Counted from the stretch's first letter, positions 32,201-44,700 are shown. The stretch: DNA of 64,000 bases from Lucifuga dentata (GCA_014773175.1 VXCM01003088.1:57141-121140); one strand, 5' to 3'. Numbers and translations are program-made. The notes: a model not told the origin generated them from the letters alone.

Positions 32201-33127
32201 CCATACCAACAATTTTGCATGATTGAGCCTAATATATTAAATTTTCATACACGTAACGTTACTGATAGTCATTTCCAAAGCATACTACTGAATTAAAAAT
32301 GTTTTTCCTACCTTCCAGACCTCCATTGGTTTCAGTTCATTCTCTATTAAAATCAACTTGTTGATACTGTAAACGTTCTTGGGATAGGTAATCCATCATC
32401 ACCAACAAGACGTGTATTCAGGTTTTTTTAGAAGTTATGTAATTTTAGTGTTTAAGCTCAATAAAAAGCGTGGAGTGAATGTATGCCTCCACCGGGGAAT
32501 ATAGTCCCAAAAGAAGACCTGCGTTTATGGAAAAATTTAAAGGACCGTGACTTCATAAGGCTGTGTAACTATTAGCAGGAGAAACATGGATTTTTAAGGT
32601 GGGTGTATCACTTGAATATTTGATTTAGAAAGATTAAGAGATTTAGCAAAATATCAGGAAAGCTGAAATACAGTTTTATCCTTTGGGAAATGATTGTCAG
32701 TAACGTTACATGTATGAAAAATGAATATATTAGGCTCAAACATGTAAAATCGGCGGTATGGTCCTTTAATGCAGTCAGATACGTTTTCCAAATGGTTTGC
32801 CAACTTATCTTCATCTCATATCCACTGGTAGTTACAACAGGTGTGGGCTGCTTAGATTTTTAATGCGCACACACACACACACACACAGAGTCAACGGGTC
32901 TTGTCTGTTTCCAGCGCGAGGTCAACCAGGAGTCGTCCCCAGTCTCCCTGCTCCCCTGGCCAGTACCCCCCCTCCCCCCTCCGGCAGAGGGCCACCACCC
33001 CTGGCACTGATGACAGGGGTCATACTGAGGTCAAAGGTCATGGCAACCTGGAAAGAAAATTGGCCAAATCAGAGAACTCAGAGAAGAAGATTCCAAAATC
33101 TACCAGCAGAGAACTCAACGCAGGTAA

Positions 33128-33162
<35 letters not shown>

Positions 33163-33173
33163 TGTGTGTCTGT

Positions 33174-33221
<48 letters not shown>

Positions 33222-35209
33222 GTCTGTTTTCTTGTTTTGAGATGCTTATTCGTACTGCGTCACCTCTCTTTTCACCATCTCGGTCCTTCTTTACCATTTC
33301 CTCCCTTCTCACTTCCACCTACACACCTCCACCCTCTCCACCCACTCATGAACACCCGCTCAGAGTCTCCAGGCACGCCCACAGGCAGGAGTGTTGGCGG
33401 GACAACGGATGCTGACGAGGCGGCCAAACTGCTGGCTGAGAGACGACGTCTGGCCCGAATACAGAAGGAGCAGGAGGAGAGACAACGGCAGGAGGAGGAG
33501 AGGTGTGTGTGTGTGTGTGTGTGTGTGTCTGTGTAGATAATTCTGAAATTTTCTGAAATGTAATTATTTTTGAAGGAATATCATTTGCTAATTGCTAATT
33601 TTCAAGTTGATATTTATCACAACTGACTTCAATCAAATTATCATTTTTGCAAGTATTTCAATCATCTTTCGGGGAAAAATCTGACTTTATAAATATTTTG
33701 TCGTCTTAATTTAGACAACAGTTGTGTTTTATGTTTATGAGTGACGATTTAAACTGAAAGAAGTCAAAATGTGATTGGGTGTCTGTTTCTTCAGGCTGAG
33801 GACGGAGGAGGAGCAGAGGAGGCAGCAGGAGGCGCAGGAGCGTCAGGAAATAGCGGCACAGCAGGCCGAGGAGGAGAGAGCAAGGCGGGAGGAGGAGAGG
33901 AGGAGCAGAGAGGAGGAGGAGAGAAGACAGAAGGAGCAAAGATGGAAGGACATGCAGGAAAAACTGGACAGAGAGGTAAAAAAAAAAGACATGTTTTAGC
34001 AGAAATGTCAGTCTGTGAAATATCTCAACATCTGGATGAATCTCCATTAAAGGACTATGCCACCAATTTTGCATGTTTGAGCCTAATATATTAAGTTTTC
34101 ATACATGTTACGTTACTGACAATCATTTTCCAAAGGATAAAACCGTATTTCAGCTTTCCTGATATTTTGCTAAATCTCTTAATCTTTCAAAATCAAATAT
34201 TCAAGTGATACACCCACCTTAAAAATCCATGTTTCTCCTGCTAATAGTTACACAGCCTTATGAAGTCACGGTCCTTTAAATTTTTCCATAAACGCAGGTC
34301 TTCTTTTGGGACTATATTCCCCGGTGGAGGCATACATTCACTCCACGCTTTTTATTGAGCTTAAACACTAAAATTACATAACTTCTAAAAAAACCTGAAT
34401 ACACGTCTTGTTGGTGATGATGGATTACCTATCCCAAGAACGTTTACAGTATCAACAAGTTGATTTTAATAGAGAATGAACTGAAACCAATGGAGGTCTG
34501 GAAGGTAGGAAAAACATTTTTAATTCACTGTTCCAGTAGTATGCTTTGAGAAATGATTGTCAGTAATGTTACATGTATGAAAACTGAATATATTAGGCTC
34601 GAACATGCAAAATGGTGGTATGGTCCTTTAAAGCTGGTTCAGCTGGTTCATGGTCCCCACAGGATGAACCACAATGACTTTTCATTTAGCATCAGAAAGT
34701 TCCTCTTTTTTCAGAACAAGATATTTTGAATAATCACCAAAGTACCATCAGTCTGAGCTGTTGTATGCTACGTAAACATGCTAAATGTTAGCATGTTAGA
34801 AATAAAGATTTGTGTAACGACAAACTCACAGTAAAACATGTTACAGTCAGTCAGTCATTCCTTGTTTTTCCATCTGTTCCATCATCCCAGATCAGGATTC
34901 CTGTCGCTCTAAGGAAATGTCACGTATTTAAACAAAACATGTGAAGGTGCTAAAGCAGGATAACACTGTAAAACACAAAACACAAAGCAGAAGCACATCT
35001 GCCATCTCTCCTGTGGGAGGAATGATGGTGTGAGCCTGCAGAGAAAGAACACACTCAGAGTGAGGATGATGATGAATAATGTATGATGTAAATGTTTTTC
35101 AGAGGGAGGAGGCCTTCCTGAGAGCTCAGAAAGAGGCTGAGAGGAAGAGGCAGGAGCGGGAGCTGCTGCACATCCAGGAGGAACAGGAGAGACTGCAGAG
35201 GAGGAAGGT

Positions 35210-35263
<54 letters not shown>

Positions 35264-36228
35264 CGTACACTCATCATTACTCATCATTACATCATCACTT
35301 ACTAAGCAAAAAGTACTCATTTTACAATGCTTTTAACAGTTCTCTCCATCAACAACTTAAAGGACCATACTACCCATTTTGCATGTTTGAGCCTAATATA
35401 TTCAATTTTCATACATGTAAGGTTACTGACAATCATTTCCAAAGCATACTACTGGAACAGTGAATTAAAAATGTTTTTCCTACCTTCCAGACCTCCATTG
35501 GTTTCAGTTCATTCTGCTATTAAAATCAACTTGTTGATACTGTAAATGTTCTTGGGATAGGTAATCCATCATCACCAACAAGACGTGTATTCAGGTTTTT
35601 TTAGAAGTTATGTAATTTTAGTGTTTAAGCTCAATAAAAAGCGTGGAGTGAATGTATGCCTCCACCGGGGAATATAGTCCCAAAAGAAGACCTGCGTTTA
35701 TGGAAAAATTTAAAGGACCGTGACTTCATAAGGCTGTGTAACTATTAGCAGGAGAAACATGGATTTTTAAGGTGGGTGTATCACTTGAATATTTGATTTT
35801 GAAAGATTAAGAGATTTAGCAAAATATCAGGAAAGCTGAAATACGGTTTTATCCTTTGGGAAATGATTGTCAGTAACGTAACATGTATGAAAACTGAATA
35901 TATTAGGCTCAAACATGCAAAATGGACGGTATGGTCCTTTAACCACCATGATTTTACAATACAACAAAAATTTGTCATATACAAAATAATGCAAACAAAC
36001 CCATTTGATTCAAAAAGTTCTCTTAAGTGTGCAGTTTCTGAATCTTCCATCGGCTGTTAAGTCACATACATGACCTTTTTTCTGATTTTTTTTTTTTTGT
36101 TTTTTTTTAAGAATTCAGTAAAACACAAGATGTGGATTTATTTTGTTTTTCTGCTGCATTTCTACAGCGAATTGAGGAGATTATGAAGAGAACAAGGAAG
36201 AGTGAAGTGGAGCCTCTGTCTGCTGCAG

Positions 36229-36266
<38 letters not shown>

Positions 36267-38419
36267 ACACACACGTTCCACAGCGTGGCTCTATAATATT
36301 TGTACAGGCCTGTTATATCTTGTTGTTCTCACATAATTTGATGTATAAATTGATGGAGCTGCAGAGTGACTCAGCAGTCAGCCAGGCCAGACAGCAGCGC
36401 CCCCCTGTGGCTAATCAGAGTAACAGGAAGAAGCATTTTACTCAAAGCGATTTTATTACTACTGTGCATGTTTTTAGCACAAGTGTTCACAGTGGAAATG
36501 AACCACAGAAATTCCTGCAATATTATTTCATTTCATTTTTATTTTATTCGACTCGTGATTATATAAAGTCTGGAGTCGTATAACAGTACATATGAAGGCA
36601 GGCAGTACGGGTGACAAAAGAAAAACACCTTAAATCACTTAAAATTAACACATTTTTCAAAAAGGCACCAAGTTTACGGATTATTTTTGGATTCTCTGAT
36701 TGCAACAAGAAAACCAACTTAAACATAGATGGACACTTAACATAATACTTCGGCAAATACTTTTCTCTAGATTGCATTATTTCCATATTTGTGCATTCAA
36801 ACNTAACATAATACTTCGGCAAATACTTTTCTCTAGATTGCATTATTTCCATATTTGTGCATTCAAACAGTACATAATATTCATCCCCAACACAGTTGTA
36901 TTGCATAATTTACATATTCTGTTTTTTCTTTCTAACCCTATATATATCTACCAGTAATCTTTGAAATTCTAGAATTGTCAAGTTTAAAGTCACAAACTGC
37001 TTGTCTCCTATTTTGCTGCAGTAAATACTTTTCAAACTTAAACTCCTTAAATTCAACATAAAGATCTCAAGATGACATCTGCTGTAACTTCTGTAGAAAC
37101 TGATCTTCTAATATCTGTTCAATAGTTTTTTTTTAAGCCAGTTAATTTTGTCACATTCTGTGAAAACCAGAGATAATAAAACCCACATTCATCTAGAATT
37201 TTCCTAACATAAGTCATCCATGCTGATATATAGACTCCATTTCTGCATAATTCATATAAACAGGTATACATACTGTGACTAAGCTTATCTTCTTGCTATT
37301 CAAATGTCCTGCCCAATAATCAATCATTCTCTTTTTAATTACAGTATAATGGGATTTTCCCAGCTCTGCATACACCATATTATTATATGTTGTTGTTTTA
37401 ACTCTTAATATGTATTTTAAGTGCATGTTTTCCAGAATGTCAGATTTCTCTGATCCCCACACCTCACATCATACAGCATAACAGCATGTGATATCAACAT
37501 ATAATCAACAAAACCGAGTTGGAATATTAGAGGAGAGTCGTAACAAAATCAGTATTTGACTCTGCAGACGAGAGAATTCTCCAGAGAATCACACAGAAAA
37601 AGAATTTTGACACTACTGTGCGTCTCCAGGTTCTGAGGCGAAGTCTGCCGTGGTCCAGGAGGAGGACGCCGGGACCCCCGCTGAAAACCCCGTCATTCTG
37701 CTGGGGCCCCTGGAGAACAAGAGCTACGTGGACGAGCTGTCAGACGGAGTNCCCCGTCATTCTGCTGGGGCCCCTGGAGAACAAGAGCTACGTGGACGAG
37801 CTGTCAGACGGAGTTCAATCCATGGACGTCAGGTGGGACGCCTGTCTGACTGTCCATCCATTTCTATATTCTAAACTGTTTTTATGGTCAGAATAGATTT
37901 TTTTTTTCTGTTTGGTATTTTTGAACAAATAAATTAAATATTATGTGTGTGTGTATGTTATCATCGTTTGTCAGCTCTCCATCTGTCTCCATCAGTCCAG
38001 TGTCCAGGGATGAGCAGGCGAGCGCTCACGAGTTTTCCCCAGTTACTGAGGGAATGGACGGTGAGAGTATCAGCTGCACTTTGGAGCACCTGATGGACCT
38101 CGACGCTCACGGGCGAGGCCAGGATCAGCGTGCTGACATAGTCTCTTACCCAAAGCTGCAGGCCGGGGACCTGAACAAGAACCTGCTAATCCAGGCATGC
38201 AGCGCCGCGTCTGAATCCTCGCAGCTCCTCCACGGCCTCGGCCCGGGAAAACTGGATGTCCAGCAGCCAGGTACACAAAGACAGACACAGAAAAAACTTC
38301 TTAAGCTGATTTCCAAAAACTTGCTGCATCAGTAAAAATCAAAACACAAGACTGTGCCAGTTTCTTAATGTAACCTACTTCCTGTTTGCTTTCTTTCTTT
38401 CTCTCTTTCAGGAGTGTGA
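20460..38419 (+). CDS. map7d2: MAP7 domain-containing protein 2
   Basis: MAP7-family protein: binds microtubules through an N-terminal charged helix and recruits kinesin-1 through the C-terminal MAP7 domain. Exons: 20460-20496, 21241-21324, 21937-22008, 22252-22412, 25184-25331, 30062-30121, 31293-31411, 31980-32053, 32915-33123, 33364-33502, 33795-33975, 35103-35207, 36168-36228, 37630-37832, 37975-38270, 38412-38419. Phases agree if the false 64-bp insert at 37688-37751 is removed, giving about 630 aa (human about 730). Residues 46-118 are a charged helix ([13 protein letters not shown], then Glu/Arg-rich), followed by [13 protein letters not shown] and [23 protein letters not shown] matches the conserved KRLSSSSATLLNSP of MAP7. 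The C-terminal MAP7 domain begins at [20 protein letters not shown] and is Glu/Arg-rich through [11 protein letters not shown] (about residues 330-480). The last exon codes two residues (GV) and the stop. Map7d2 is chosen over map7 or map7d1 because of the eif1ax and bclaf3 neighbours. The first exon and the stretch between 25331 and 30062 are the least certain. Confidence 0.88.
23153..23260. repeat. Common teleost interspersed repeat
   Basis: AATAATAATAACTTTATTTA followed by TATAGCACCTTTCAAAACAG and AAGGTGCTTAAC is the same class as the element at about 2443. It is AT-rich with no coding potential. Confidence 0.45.
25082..25331 (+). CDS. map7d2: Candidate alternative first exon of map7d2
   Basis: An ATG at 25082 in a strong context (GTAACCATGG) opens a frame that runs without a stop into the ordinary exon 25184-25331 in the correct phase. 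It would add 34 residues starting [20 protein letters not shown] in place of the N-terminal helical exons. The upstream 200 bp is GC-richer and purine-rich, compatible with a promoter or 5' UTR. Alternatively, an acceptor at 25065-25066 (CTGCAG) would make a longer in-frame internal exon. The ordinary acceptor at 25182-25183 agrees best with MAP7 homology. No transcript evidence is available. Confidence 0.4.
25543..25590 (+). other. Candidate 48-bp stop-containing (poison) exon of map7d2
   Basis: An AG acceptor at 25541-25542 and a good donor (GAA/GTAAGA) bound a 48-bp segment that fits phase 1 on both sides. Joined to the exon ending at 25331 it reads [15 protein letters not shown] followed by TGA. 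The peptide faintly resembles ESCDKLSTSTMSLPK at the same place in mammalian MAP7D2 as I remember it. It may be a poison exon, a decayed exon, or a chance segment. Confidence 0.3.
26494..26575. repeat. Short tandem repeat, about 20-bp unit
   Basis: Four imperfect units of the type AAAAATACCCTAATACATGT, decaying towards the right. Intron of map7d2. Confidence 0.7.
27145..27184. repeat. AT-rich palindrome
   Basis: TATATACGGTGT (27145-27156) and ACACCGTATATA (27173-27184) are perfect inverted arms around a (TA)n centre, so the whole 40 bp can fold into a hairpin or cruciform. A second (TA)n tract lies at 27541-27563. It lies in a map7d2 intron. Confidence 0.85.
27977..28070. repeat. 37-bp tandem repeat, 2.5 units
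   Basis: Units at 27977-28013, 28014-28050 and 28051-28070 begin GGTCTCTGTGCTGGTCTG and differ at a few positions. Open frames across this stretch are products of the repeat. Confidence 0.85.
28579..28668 (+). other. Candidate 90-bp cassette exon of map7d2
   Basis: A pyrimidine-rich acceptor ending CTGCCCAG (28571-28578) and a donor at CACG/GTACAG bound 90 bp. It is open in the frame needed between the exons ending at 25331 and starting at 30062 (phase 1 in, phase 1 out). It would read [20 protein letters not shown] and continue. No homology to MAP7 proteins is evident, so it may be chance. Confidence 0.3.
30318..30897 (-). mobile_element. TTAA-flanked MITE, copy 5 (full length)
   Basis: 580 bp from TTAAAGGACCATACT to GGTATGGTCCTTTAA, with inverted repeats of about 85 bp and the family interior intact. 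It lies in the map7d2 intron 30122-31292. Confidence 0.95.
32193..32769 (+). mobile_element. TTAA-flanked MITE, copy 6 (full length)
   Basis: 577 bp, TTAAAGGACCATACC at the left and GGTATGGTCCTTTAA at the right. It lies in the map7d2 intron 32054-32914, 145 bp before the next exon. In this orientation it carries CAATAAAAAGC on the sense strand. Confidence 0.95.
33130..33217. repeat. Compound TG/TC microsatellite
   Basis: (TG)n interrupted three times by TC, starting 7 bp after the donor of the map7d2 exon ending at 33123. Confidence 0.95.
34047..34631 (-). mobile_element. TTAA-flanked MITE, copy 7 (full length)
   Basis: 585 bp, TTAAAGGACTATGCC to GGTATGGTCCTTTAA. It starts 72 bp after the donor of the map7d2 exon ending at 33975. 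Confidence 0.95.
35208..35262. repeat. CA microsatellite at a splice donor
   Basis: A (CA)n tract begins at the donor (AAG/GTGCAC) of the map7d2 exon ending at 35207. The repeat therefore makes up the 5' intron sequence beyond GT. Confidence 0.95.
35357..35942 (+). mobile_element. TTAA-flanked MITE, copy 8 (full length)
   Basis: 586 bp, TTAAAGGACCATACT to GGTATGGTCCTTTAA, in the map7d2 intron 35208-36167. It is almost identical by eye to copies 9, 13 and 15. Confidence 0.95.
36560..37560 (-). mobile_element. Non-LTR retrotransposon (LINE) remnant
   Basis: Read on the minus strand, 37462-37214 gives [20 protein letters not shown] followed by [10 protein letters not shown]. Further along (about 37075-36950) comes [20 protein letters not shown]. 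Both match conserved C-terminal stretches of LINE reverse-transcriptase proteins common in fish (HLKF..LKST...MVYGELG and FGLEKYL). Stops and frameshifts interrupt the reading, so it is inactive. A 65-bp false duplication lies around N 36803. It sits in the map7d2 intron 36229-37629. Confidence 0.6.
37688..37814. other. False 63-bp duplication inside a map7d2 exon
   Basis: 37688-37750 and 37752-37814 are identical and separated by N at 37751. Taken literally, the 64 extra bases shift the frame. Removing them restores a single reading through [20 protein letters not shown] and the phase needed by the next exon. Confidence 0.9.
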
Positions 38420-40984
38420 GTTTTGCAGCAGCTTGCAGGTTTGGTACAAACAGGAGCCAAGAAAACCAGACCGAGAGACCATCACCTCCACATGTACCCC
38501 ATTTCCACCACACTGAGCACCTGATTTATCACCTGTATTATCAAACTGGACACACATAACCACACACTCATCACCGCAGAGCTGCTGAGAGGTAATTCTG
38601 ATCTCACAAATATTATACGACAGAGAAAGAACATGATCAATATCTAAAAAAAGATTTGACAATGTTTAGATTTAGGAAATGAAAGCATCTCTTTTATGGA
38701 AACATCCCACAGAAAGGGAAAAGCAGCAACTTATTACAATCAACTGCAACATTATTATATCCAGAAATACTTGTTTATTTTTAAAAACCAAACTTAACAC
38801 GTTTAGACGTGATGTCTTTGCAAAAAGCTTGAGCAGTATAGATGAGCATCCATCAAGTGCAAAACTTGGCTTTTTTAACAATCACATTACTTTATTAACA
38901 AACAGTAACATTAAGATCAGGGTTATGGAACTGTAATAATTTAGTTAAGAATTTGGTCATTGCTAAGTTGGAAAAATGCTGAAAAATTTGCTTCACCAGA
39001 ATCTGAGCGTGTCAACTCACTTTTCATTTACAGATCATTTAAGGATCACAAAATTCCTAGAGAGGCTTTATATTGAAGGCAATATTGTCCATTTTATTAC
39101 CACATGTTGCTGGAATATCATCTGCTTCATCTGTCATCCTGCTTTTATAAAACTCTGTAAATAGCTGTGATTGGCTGTCGGTGTGTGTAGCAGTGAATCA
39201 GAGGGAATCTGTGTCAACTCTGTAGCATCTTCAGTGAGGACGAGTCAGTTTGTAGCTGTGGCTGTCGTGTTTCTGATGGTTCCTGTGTGTTAATATCACA
39301 GCCAACCTGCTTCACTGTCAGTAATTCTGTTCTATAAAACGCAGTCTGATACCAGGCGGAATGATCAGCAGCTGCTACTCTGCTGTTAACATGCAGCCGA
39401 AAGCTTCGGTTTCTCAGCTGCTCATCACTTGATCAGCGGACATTCTGTGGAGGAGGAAAATATGAAATGTATCCTGTATTTTTATCTGCGGGTCAGGAAA
39501 TTATTGACTGTGTGTATTTGTTTGGCTTCACTGCAACCGCATTAGCTGCAGTTTATAGTGTGCACTTAGTTTGTGTGTTTCACCTTCTTGAACATGCTTT
39601 TATCTCAAACACACCCAAATTAAAATATACCTCACCAATTTGAAACACACCTCAGCATTCACCGCCCCATAAATCACCACCTTCGAGGCCTTAAACCTCC
39701 GTGCTGTCAACACCCGTCCTCTGTGCTTCAGCCTTGTCCTCACTGTGTTTTGGGGAAATTTTCCAGTGGTGGGAAAGGAAAGACAGTGCTGCTCCTCTAA
39801 GGCTGAACGGAAATAAAAAGCTCAAAGCGTCAGCAGACTGAAGTGTTCACAAGTCACTGCTGTAACATGCTTCATGCTTAAGTTGTCACGTCTTTGTTGG
39901 CTTCCCTTTTTCCATGTTAGGCTATTTAGATCCTGCTGAAATTCCTGGTATGAGGGTCTCCCGGTCCCCTTGTATATGAAATAAAAATAAAGGACATAAT
40001 GTTTATTCCAATATTACTTAACTCTGTGACACTGCAGCTTGGTGGAATATATCATTGTGGATGTGGTGCATGGATACCTGCTGAAAAAGAACAATAAACT
40101 TCATCAAGCCATCTGTGTCAGTCAGAGAAATCAACCTGTAAGTGTATAATTTAATGGCAAGTGGGCATTCTTGATTATGAAATGAAGGTAAATTATATAA
40201 ATTCGATGTCTGTATGAAATGTTTTGTCTTTGACATTCATAACAAGCCTTGTATCAAATGCCAAATCTAGAGTAGGGCCTCACGCAGCCATTTTTGTTGA
40301 TCATGTATCACTGAGTGTTGACTTTATTCTGAGCTGATATTAAAAATCATCTGCAAAAAAAGTGGAGTGAATAATGCATTTTGACTTGAGAATCTACACA
40401 ACTAGGAAACTAGCTACTAAGGAAATCAATATAAAATCAAAAATAAATGAATCTGTATTTAAAAAAAATACAAAAAAATTAAAAAATTATAAGGAAATTA
40501 ACAGAAATTTAAATGGGAAAAATAATAAATATAAAAATATATACAGAAATAAACGAAAATAAATGAATAAATAAATATATACAGAAATAAGAACACAAAT
40601 GTGAAAATAAATAAAAATGCTAATAAATATTCTTTTATGTATTTTCTAATTTGTCTCTATAATTCCACATTTATTTATTTATTTATTTATTTATTCTTTT
40701 ATTTATTTTAATTTTGGCATCATGGGTATTCCATACACAGGAAGTTTAAAAACTACACAGCACTGTACCTTGGTTTTATATCAATGCTTTTATTCTGAAA
40801 AGACCGTGGAGGAAGAGTTGTTCTTGTTCCGGTTGACTGCTTGGCGGAAGAGGGTCAAACAACAAAACAGCCATTTTTGGAAGCCCTTCACGAAAAGACG
40901 AAATATTAATTAGTCGATGATTACGTTTGATTATATATAAATTTAAGGTTTCATTGTGAAATAGCACACATTGTTTTAGCGTAG
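38420..40984. other. map7d2 3' UTR and spacer to bclaf3
   Basis: No reading frame can be supported. Overlapping AATAAA motifs at 39980-39985 and 39986-39991, about 1.56 kb past the stop, are the best poly(A) candidates for map7d2. 40430-40720 is very A/T-rich with AAATAAAT-type simple sequence. Confidence 0.5.
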
Positions 40985-41047
40985 TGTGTTTTGTGTTTCG
41001 CCTCGCTTTCGCTAGCCGCGGTAGCCTCGCACGCGTCGCGAGCGGAG
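40985..41047 (+). promoter_or_regulatory. CpG-rich bclaf3 promoter and non-coding first exon
   Basis: A short CpG-rich island in AT-rich surroundings (GCTAGCCGCGG, CGCACGCGTCGCGAGCGGAG). It ends in a good donor at 41048 (GCGGAG/GTAAGA). A matching acceptor at 41731-41732 leads to CTTGTGGAAATG, so the start codon lies in the second exon. The transcription start is not defined. Confidence 0.5.
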
Positions 41048-41741
41048 GTAAGACTACTGCGTAATGTTAGCTGCTAATTAGCTTTAGCACTTAGCAGCAA
41101 ACAAATATCGGATTAGTGTTAACGAGTTAGTATTAATGCGTATTACAGCTGTATGGGTATAACATAACGATGACATTATAACATTATACATCAGTAATTA
41201 CATTATTTTATAGCTGTTGAAGGGGCAATGAAAATAGGAACTCCTTTCGCCGGAAAATCATTTCCAGTTTTCTTATGAGCAGTTTTAGCTAAGGAAAATG
41301 AATTTGCATTATACTTTGTTGATATTTGACAGTAAAGTCAATATTTGCAAACTGTAGTGATGTGGGATTAATCTTTCTAGCCAACCGCGTCAAAAGAATT
41401 TGCATTAAGACACAAGCCCGGTGTTAAGGTTGAAGTATGTTAAAAATACTCCTTCATACAGACGTGGTTGAAAGTATTGTTACCCTGAGATTTTAGTATA
41501 ATAATGCTAAATGTCAAATAATCATCACTAAATGTAACATTACTATCAAGGGGACATCTGAGCAGAAAAATCAAAGCTGTCTTGAATTGAAGATGCTTTG
41601 ATTTAACTGAGCCAATGAATCAGACATACAGACATGTTGACATGGTGACAGGATTTGTCAGATCATATTCCACCTGTAGTACATAAAAAAAATGGTGAAA
41701 AACATGTAACAAAACCGTTTGTTTTCTTTAAGCTTGTGGAA

Positions 41742-44700
41742 ATGTCCAGACCGAGATCACGATCACCACATTACAGGTACGTGATTTTTCATTACAGTGA
41801 CGCTGTGTTTTAACGTTGAACAAGATCTGCTCTGGTATTACTCTCAAACAATTCTGCATGCCATGATTGTTATAGTTACCTTGTGTACTTAAAAACAGCC
41901 TTGGTATTGGTTTTTGTGTATATTTAAAATGAATAGGATCAGGCTGGCTTTATTTTTCCATTATTATACATAGGGCTCATAAAAAGACAAACCAACAAAC
42001 CCAGTGTAACGTTATGGGTTTTTGATGTGTTTTTATTAGTTTTTGAATGAAAGATGGCAGTATATATAGTATAATTTAGTCTTATCATTTGTTGAATCAT
42101 ATATTGCAAATGTTGACATGTTTGTTTGAAATATTTTCTTTTACAGAAATAACTCCAGGAGGCATGACACTGCAGAAGGCCGTTCTCAGAGGTTCCCATG
42201 GGAAGAGCCAGATTTTGATCCTAATAAAGTGCTGGCAGAACTCGATGGGATCCCTTCGGGCAGGAGCCCCAATTACAGAGGGGATTTTGAAGAAAACAGG
42301 TCTTACTTATGGGAAGAAATGTTACGAGAAGACGAAAGAAGGTCCCCTCCTTTCCCAGATGGCGGTCAGTTTAGGCAACATTATCAAGATATGGAGTTTC
42401 ACCATCGGTCACCCCATCATCCTGAGATGAGCTACACCAAGTGGAGGCTCTCCCCAGGACATGATGCAGGAGGAGAAGACAGAGATAGATGGAGAGGAGG
42501 GCCTAGAGAACACATACAGAGTTTTGACAACAGGGAGAGGCCACCCCACTCGCCATTGAGGCTGAGTAGAGAAACATTGCCGCTTGGGATGGGATGGAAG
42601 AAAGAGCAGCGGGGTAGAGGCAGAGGAAGGTCCAGAGACCTCAGCCCCAGGCTGAGGTCAGAGGACCACAGAGGGGGGGTCAGCAGGGAGGGATGGAGGA
42701 GGGATGCACAGGGTTTAAACAGAGGCAGACGAAGGGAGAACCCACCTCAGGAGAGGAACCACCCCTTTAAAAGGCACAAGAGCAACATGGACGCCACTCA
42801 CCTTGGGTAAATTTAAGAAAAAAACGCTTTTTGCAATACTATTGCGTGACAAACGGAAAAGAAGAATGCAGCGGGTTCCCTGTTGTTCTTATAAACTGCA
42901 AAATTCTTCAATGTTCATCTTTGATGCAATGCAAAATCCTAATCTGACAAATATTGCATATCAAATAGTTTTCTGTTTTGCAGGTTGCTCTGAGGCTTTA
43001 CATTACCACGTCTTAAGTTAAACATAGTCATTAATGAAAATGACATTTTAATGGGAAAAGTAGTTTTTAAAATGCATTGTTACCTCTCACTCAAACGTGA
43101 TAGGTAAATAATTTAATGCTGAGAGTTATCGAAAGCTAATTTTTAAACCTGTGAAGATGTGACTGTTCGTGTATTATTTGTTGAACCATGTCACCTCCTC
43201 TTATGCCATCACAGGTATGGGAAAGAGGAGGAGTTTGGGGAGCAGCCTTATTCAGTGGAGAGACCCAGAGATGGGTTTGAAGGAGACGCTCAGGGGGGCC
43301 TCTCCCATAGAGATCTTCGGCACTCGAGGCCAATTGTCATTGATCATGATCACGGCATGACAAACAGCAGAGCACAGTGGGAACAGTTTGATGATCTGGT
43401 CCCAGATGATTTTGATAGACAGAGTCGCCCCCATCAAAGGGGCTCCTCACAGGAGCGTTTCAGGAACTCTAACAGCAGGTCTGACATTCCAGAAGGGATG
43501 AGGGAACATTTTCAAGACAGTTGGAGAGGCTCCGGTCGTGAAGCTAGAATAAGTCCTGTGCAGCAAGACAGAACAAACCCCATGGGTTTTGTTAAACGAA
43601 ATGGTCCCATGAACCACAGGGGCAGGAGCGGGCCTCACCCAGCGAAAGGAAGGTTCAGCCGGGGTCAAAGTGAAAGACCTGGAATGGGGCAGCCTAGAAC
43701 CCATCCTCATTTCCCTCAGTCCCCCCAGAGACACTACGACACACAGGATCTCCCTCACGAACATCAGAGGCAGGGGTACCGACCCCATGAGGATGACTGC
43801 TACGAGGGTCCCATAGCAGAGGAGCCTGACTGGGAGGAAGGAGGAAGGCCTCAGCAGTGGGAACGTGACAGGCCTGGAAGTATGGAACGACAAACACCAA
43901 GAGATGAGTTGGACCTTAAAATGCCCCATCAGAGGCAGCGCAGCTGGGACAATCAGGACACCAACAACATGACAGTTGTAACAGAGGAGACGCTAACCAT
44001 CAAAGTGGACATGAGCCGACCGGTAAACCAAAACAGGTAGAGTATCAGTATCAAGATGAAGGGTGAAAGTTCACACTTAATCTTTCTGTGCTCGCTGAAA
44101 GATGTGACAGGAAGAGGAATGAAGCAGCCATCAGGAGAATAAAGCCAAAAAAAGATGGAGAAACCATTTTTGATGCTACACTGAGTCAAGTTTGGAATGA
44201 ATGCTAACAGAATTTCATTACGTCTTTTGCTTGATTCTTAGCTTTCATGGCTACGCTAATGCGCTGTGGCTTGACTCATAAAAGCATCTGCCAGTCGTGG
44301 TTTTTATCTTTCATCCACTATCAACTCAAGGAATTTCTCCAAGTAACATTATATTTTTATGGAAACATTCATGGATACATCTCTTTGACGAAAGACAGAA
44401 AAACTTATGGGCTGACACAACTCAACTCTGACAAAGTAACACTGCTTTCCTAGCAGTTGAGGAAATAATCATATTTCCTGAAGAAATCCTATCCTCATTT
44501 AAAAGATACCTCACTTAACAGCTTTGTGCACTTTTTTTTTTTTTTTNCTTTTTTTTTTTTTTGGAAAAGTGAGGACATTGTGGTAACAAAGCTGGCATCA
44601 CCTTTAACAAAAAGGACTTCATTGGAACAATAATTTTGTAATTGAAGAGGAGCATTTCAGCTGCACTGCGTTCTAAGAAAGATGAGAAACACAGGAACTT

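Noticed and set aside
22028..35270. Many frames rich in VCVCVC, HTHTHT, SLSLSL or ERERER
   Set aside because: Translations of CA/TG and GA/TC microsatellites, not genes.
43447..43929. 160-codon frame antisense to a bclaf3 exon
   Set aside because: A shadow of the long Arg/Gly-rich coding exon on the plus strand.
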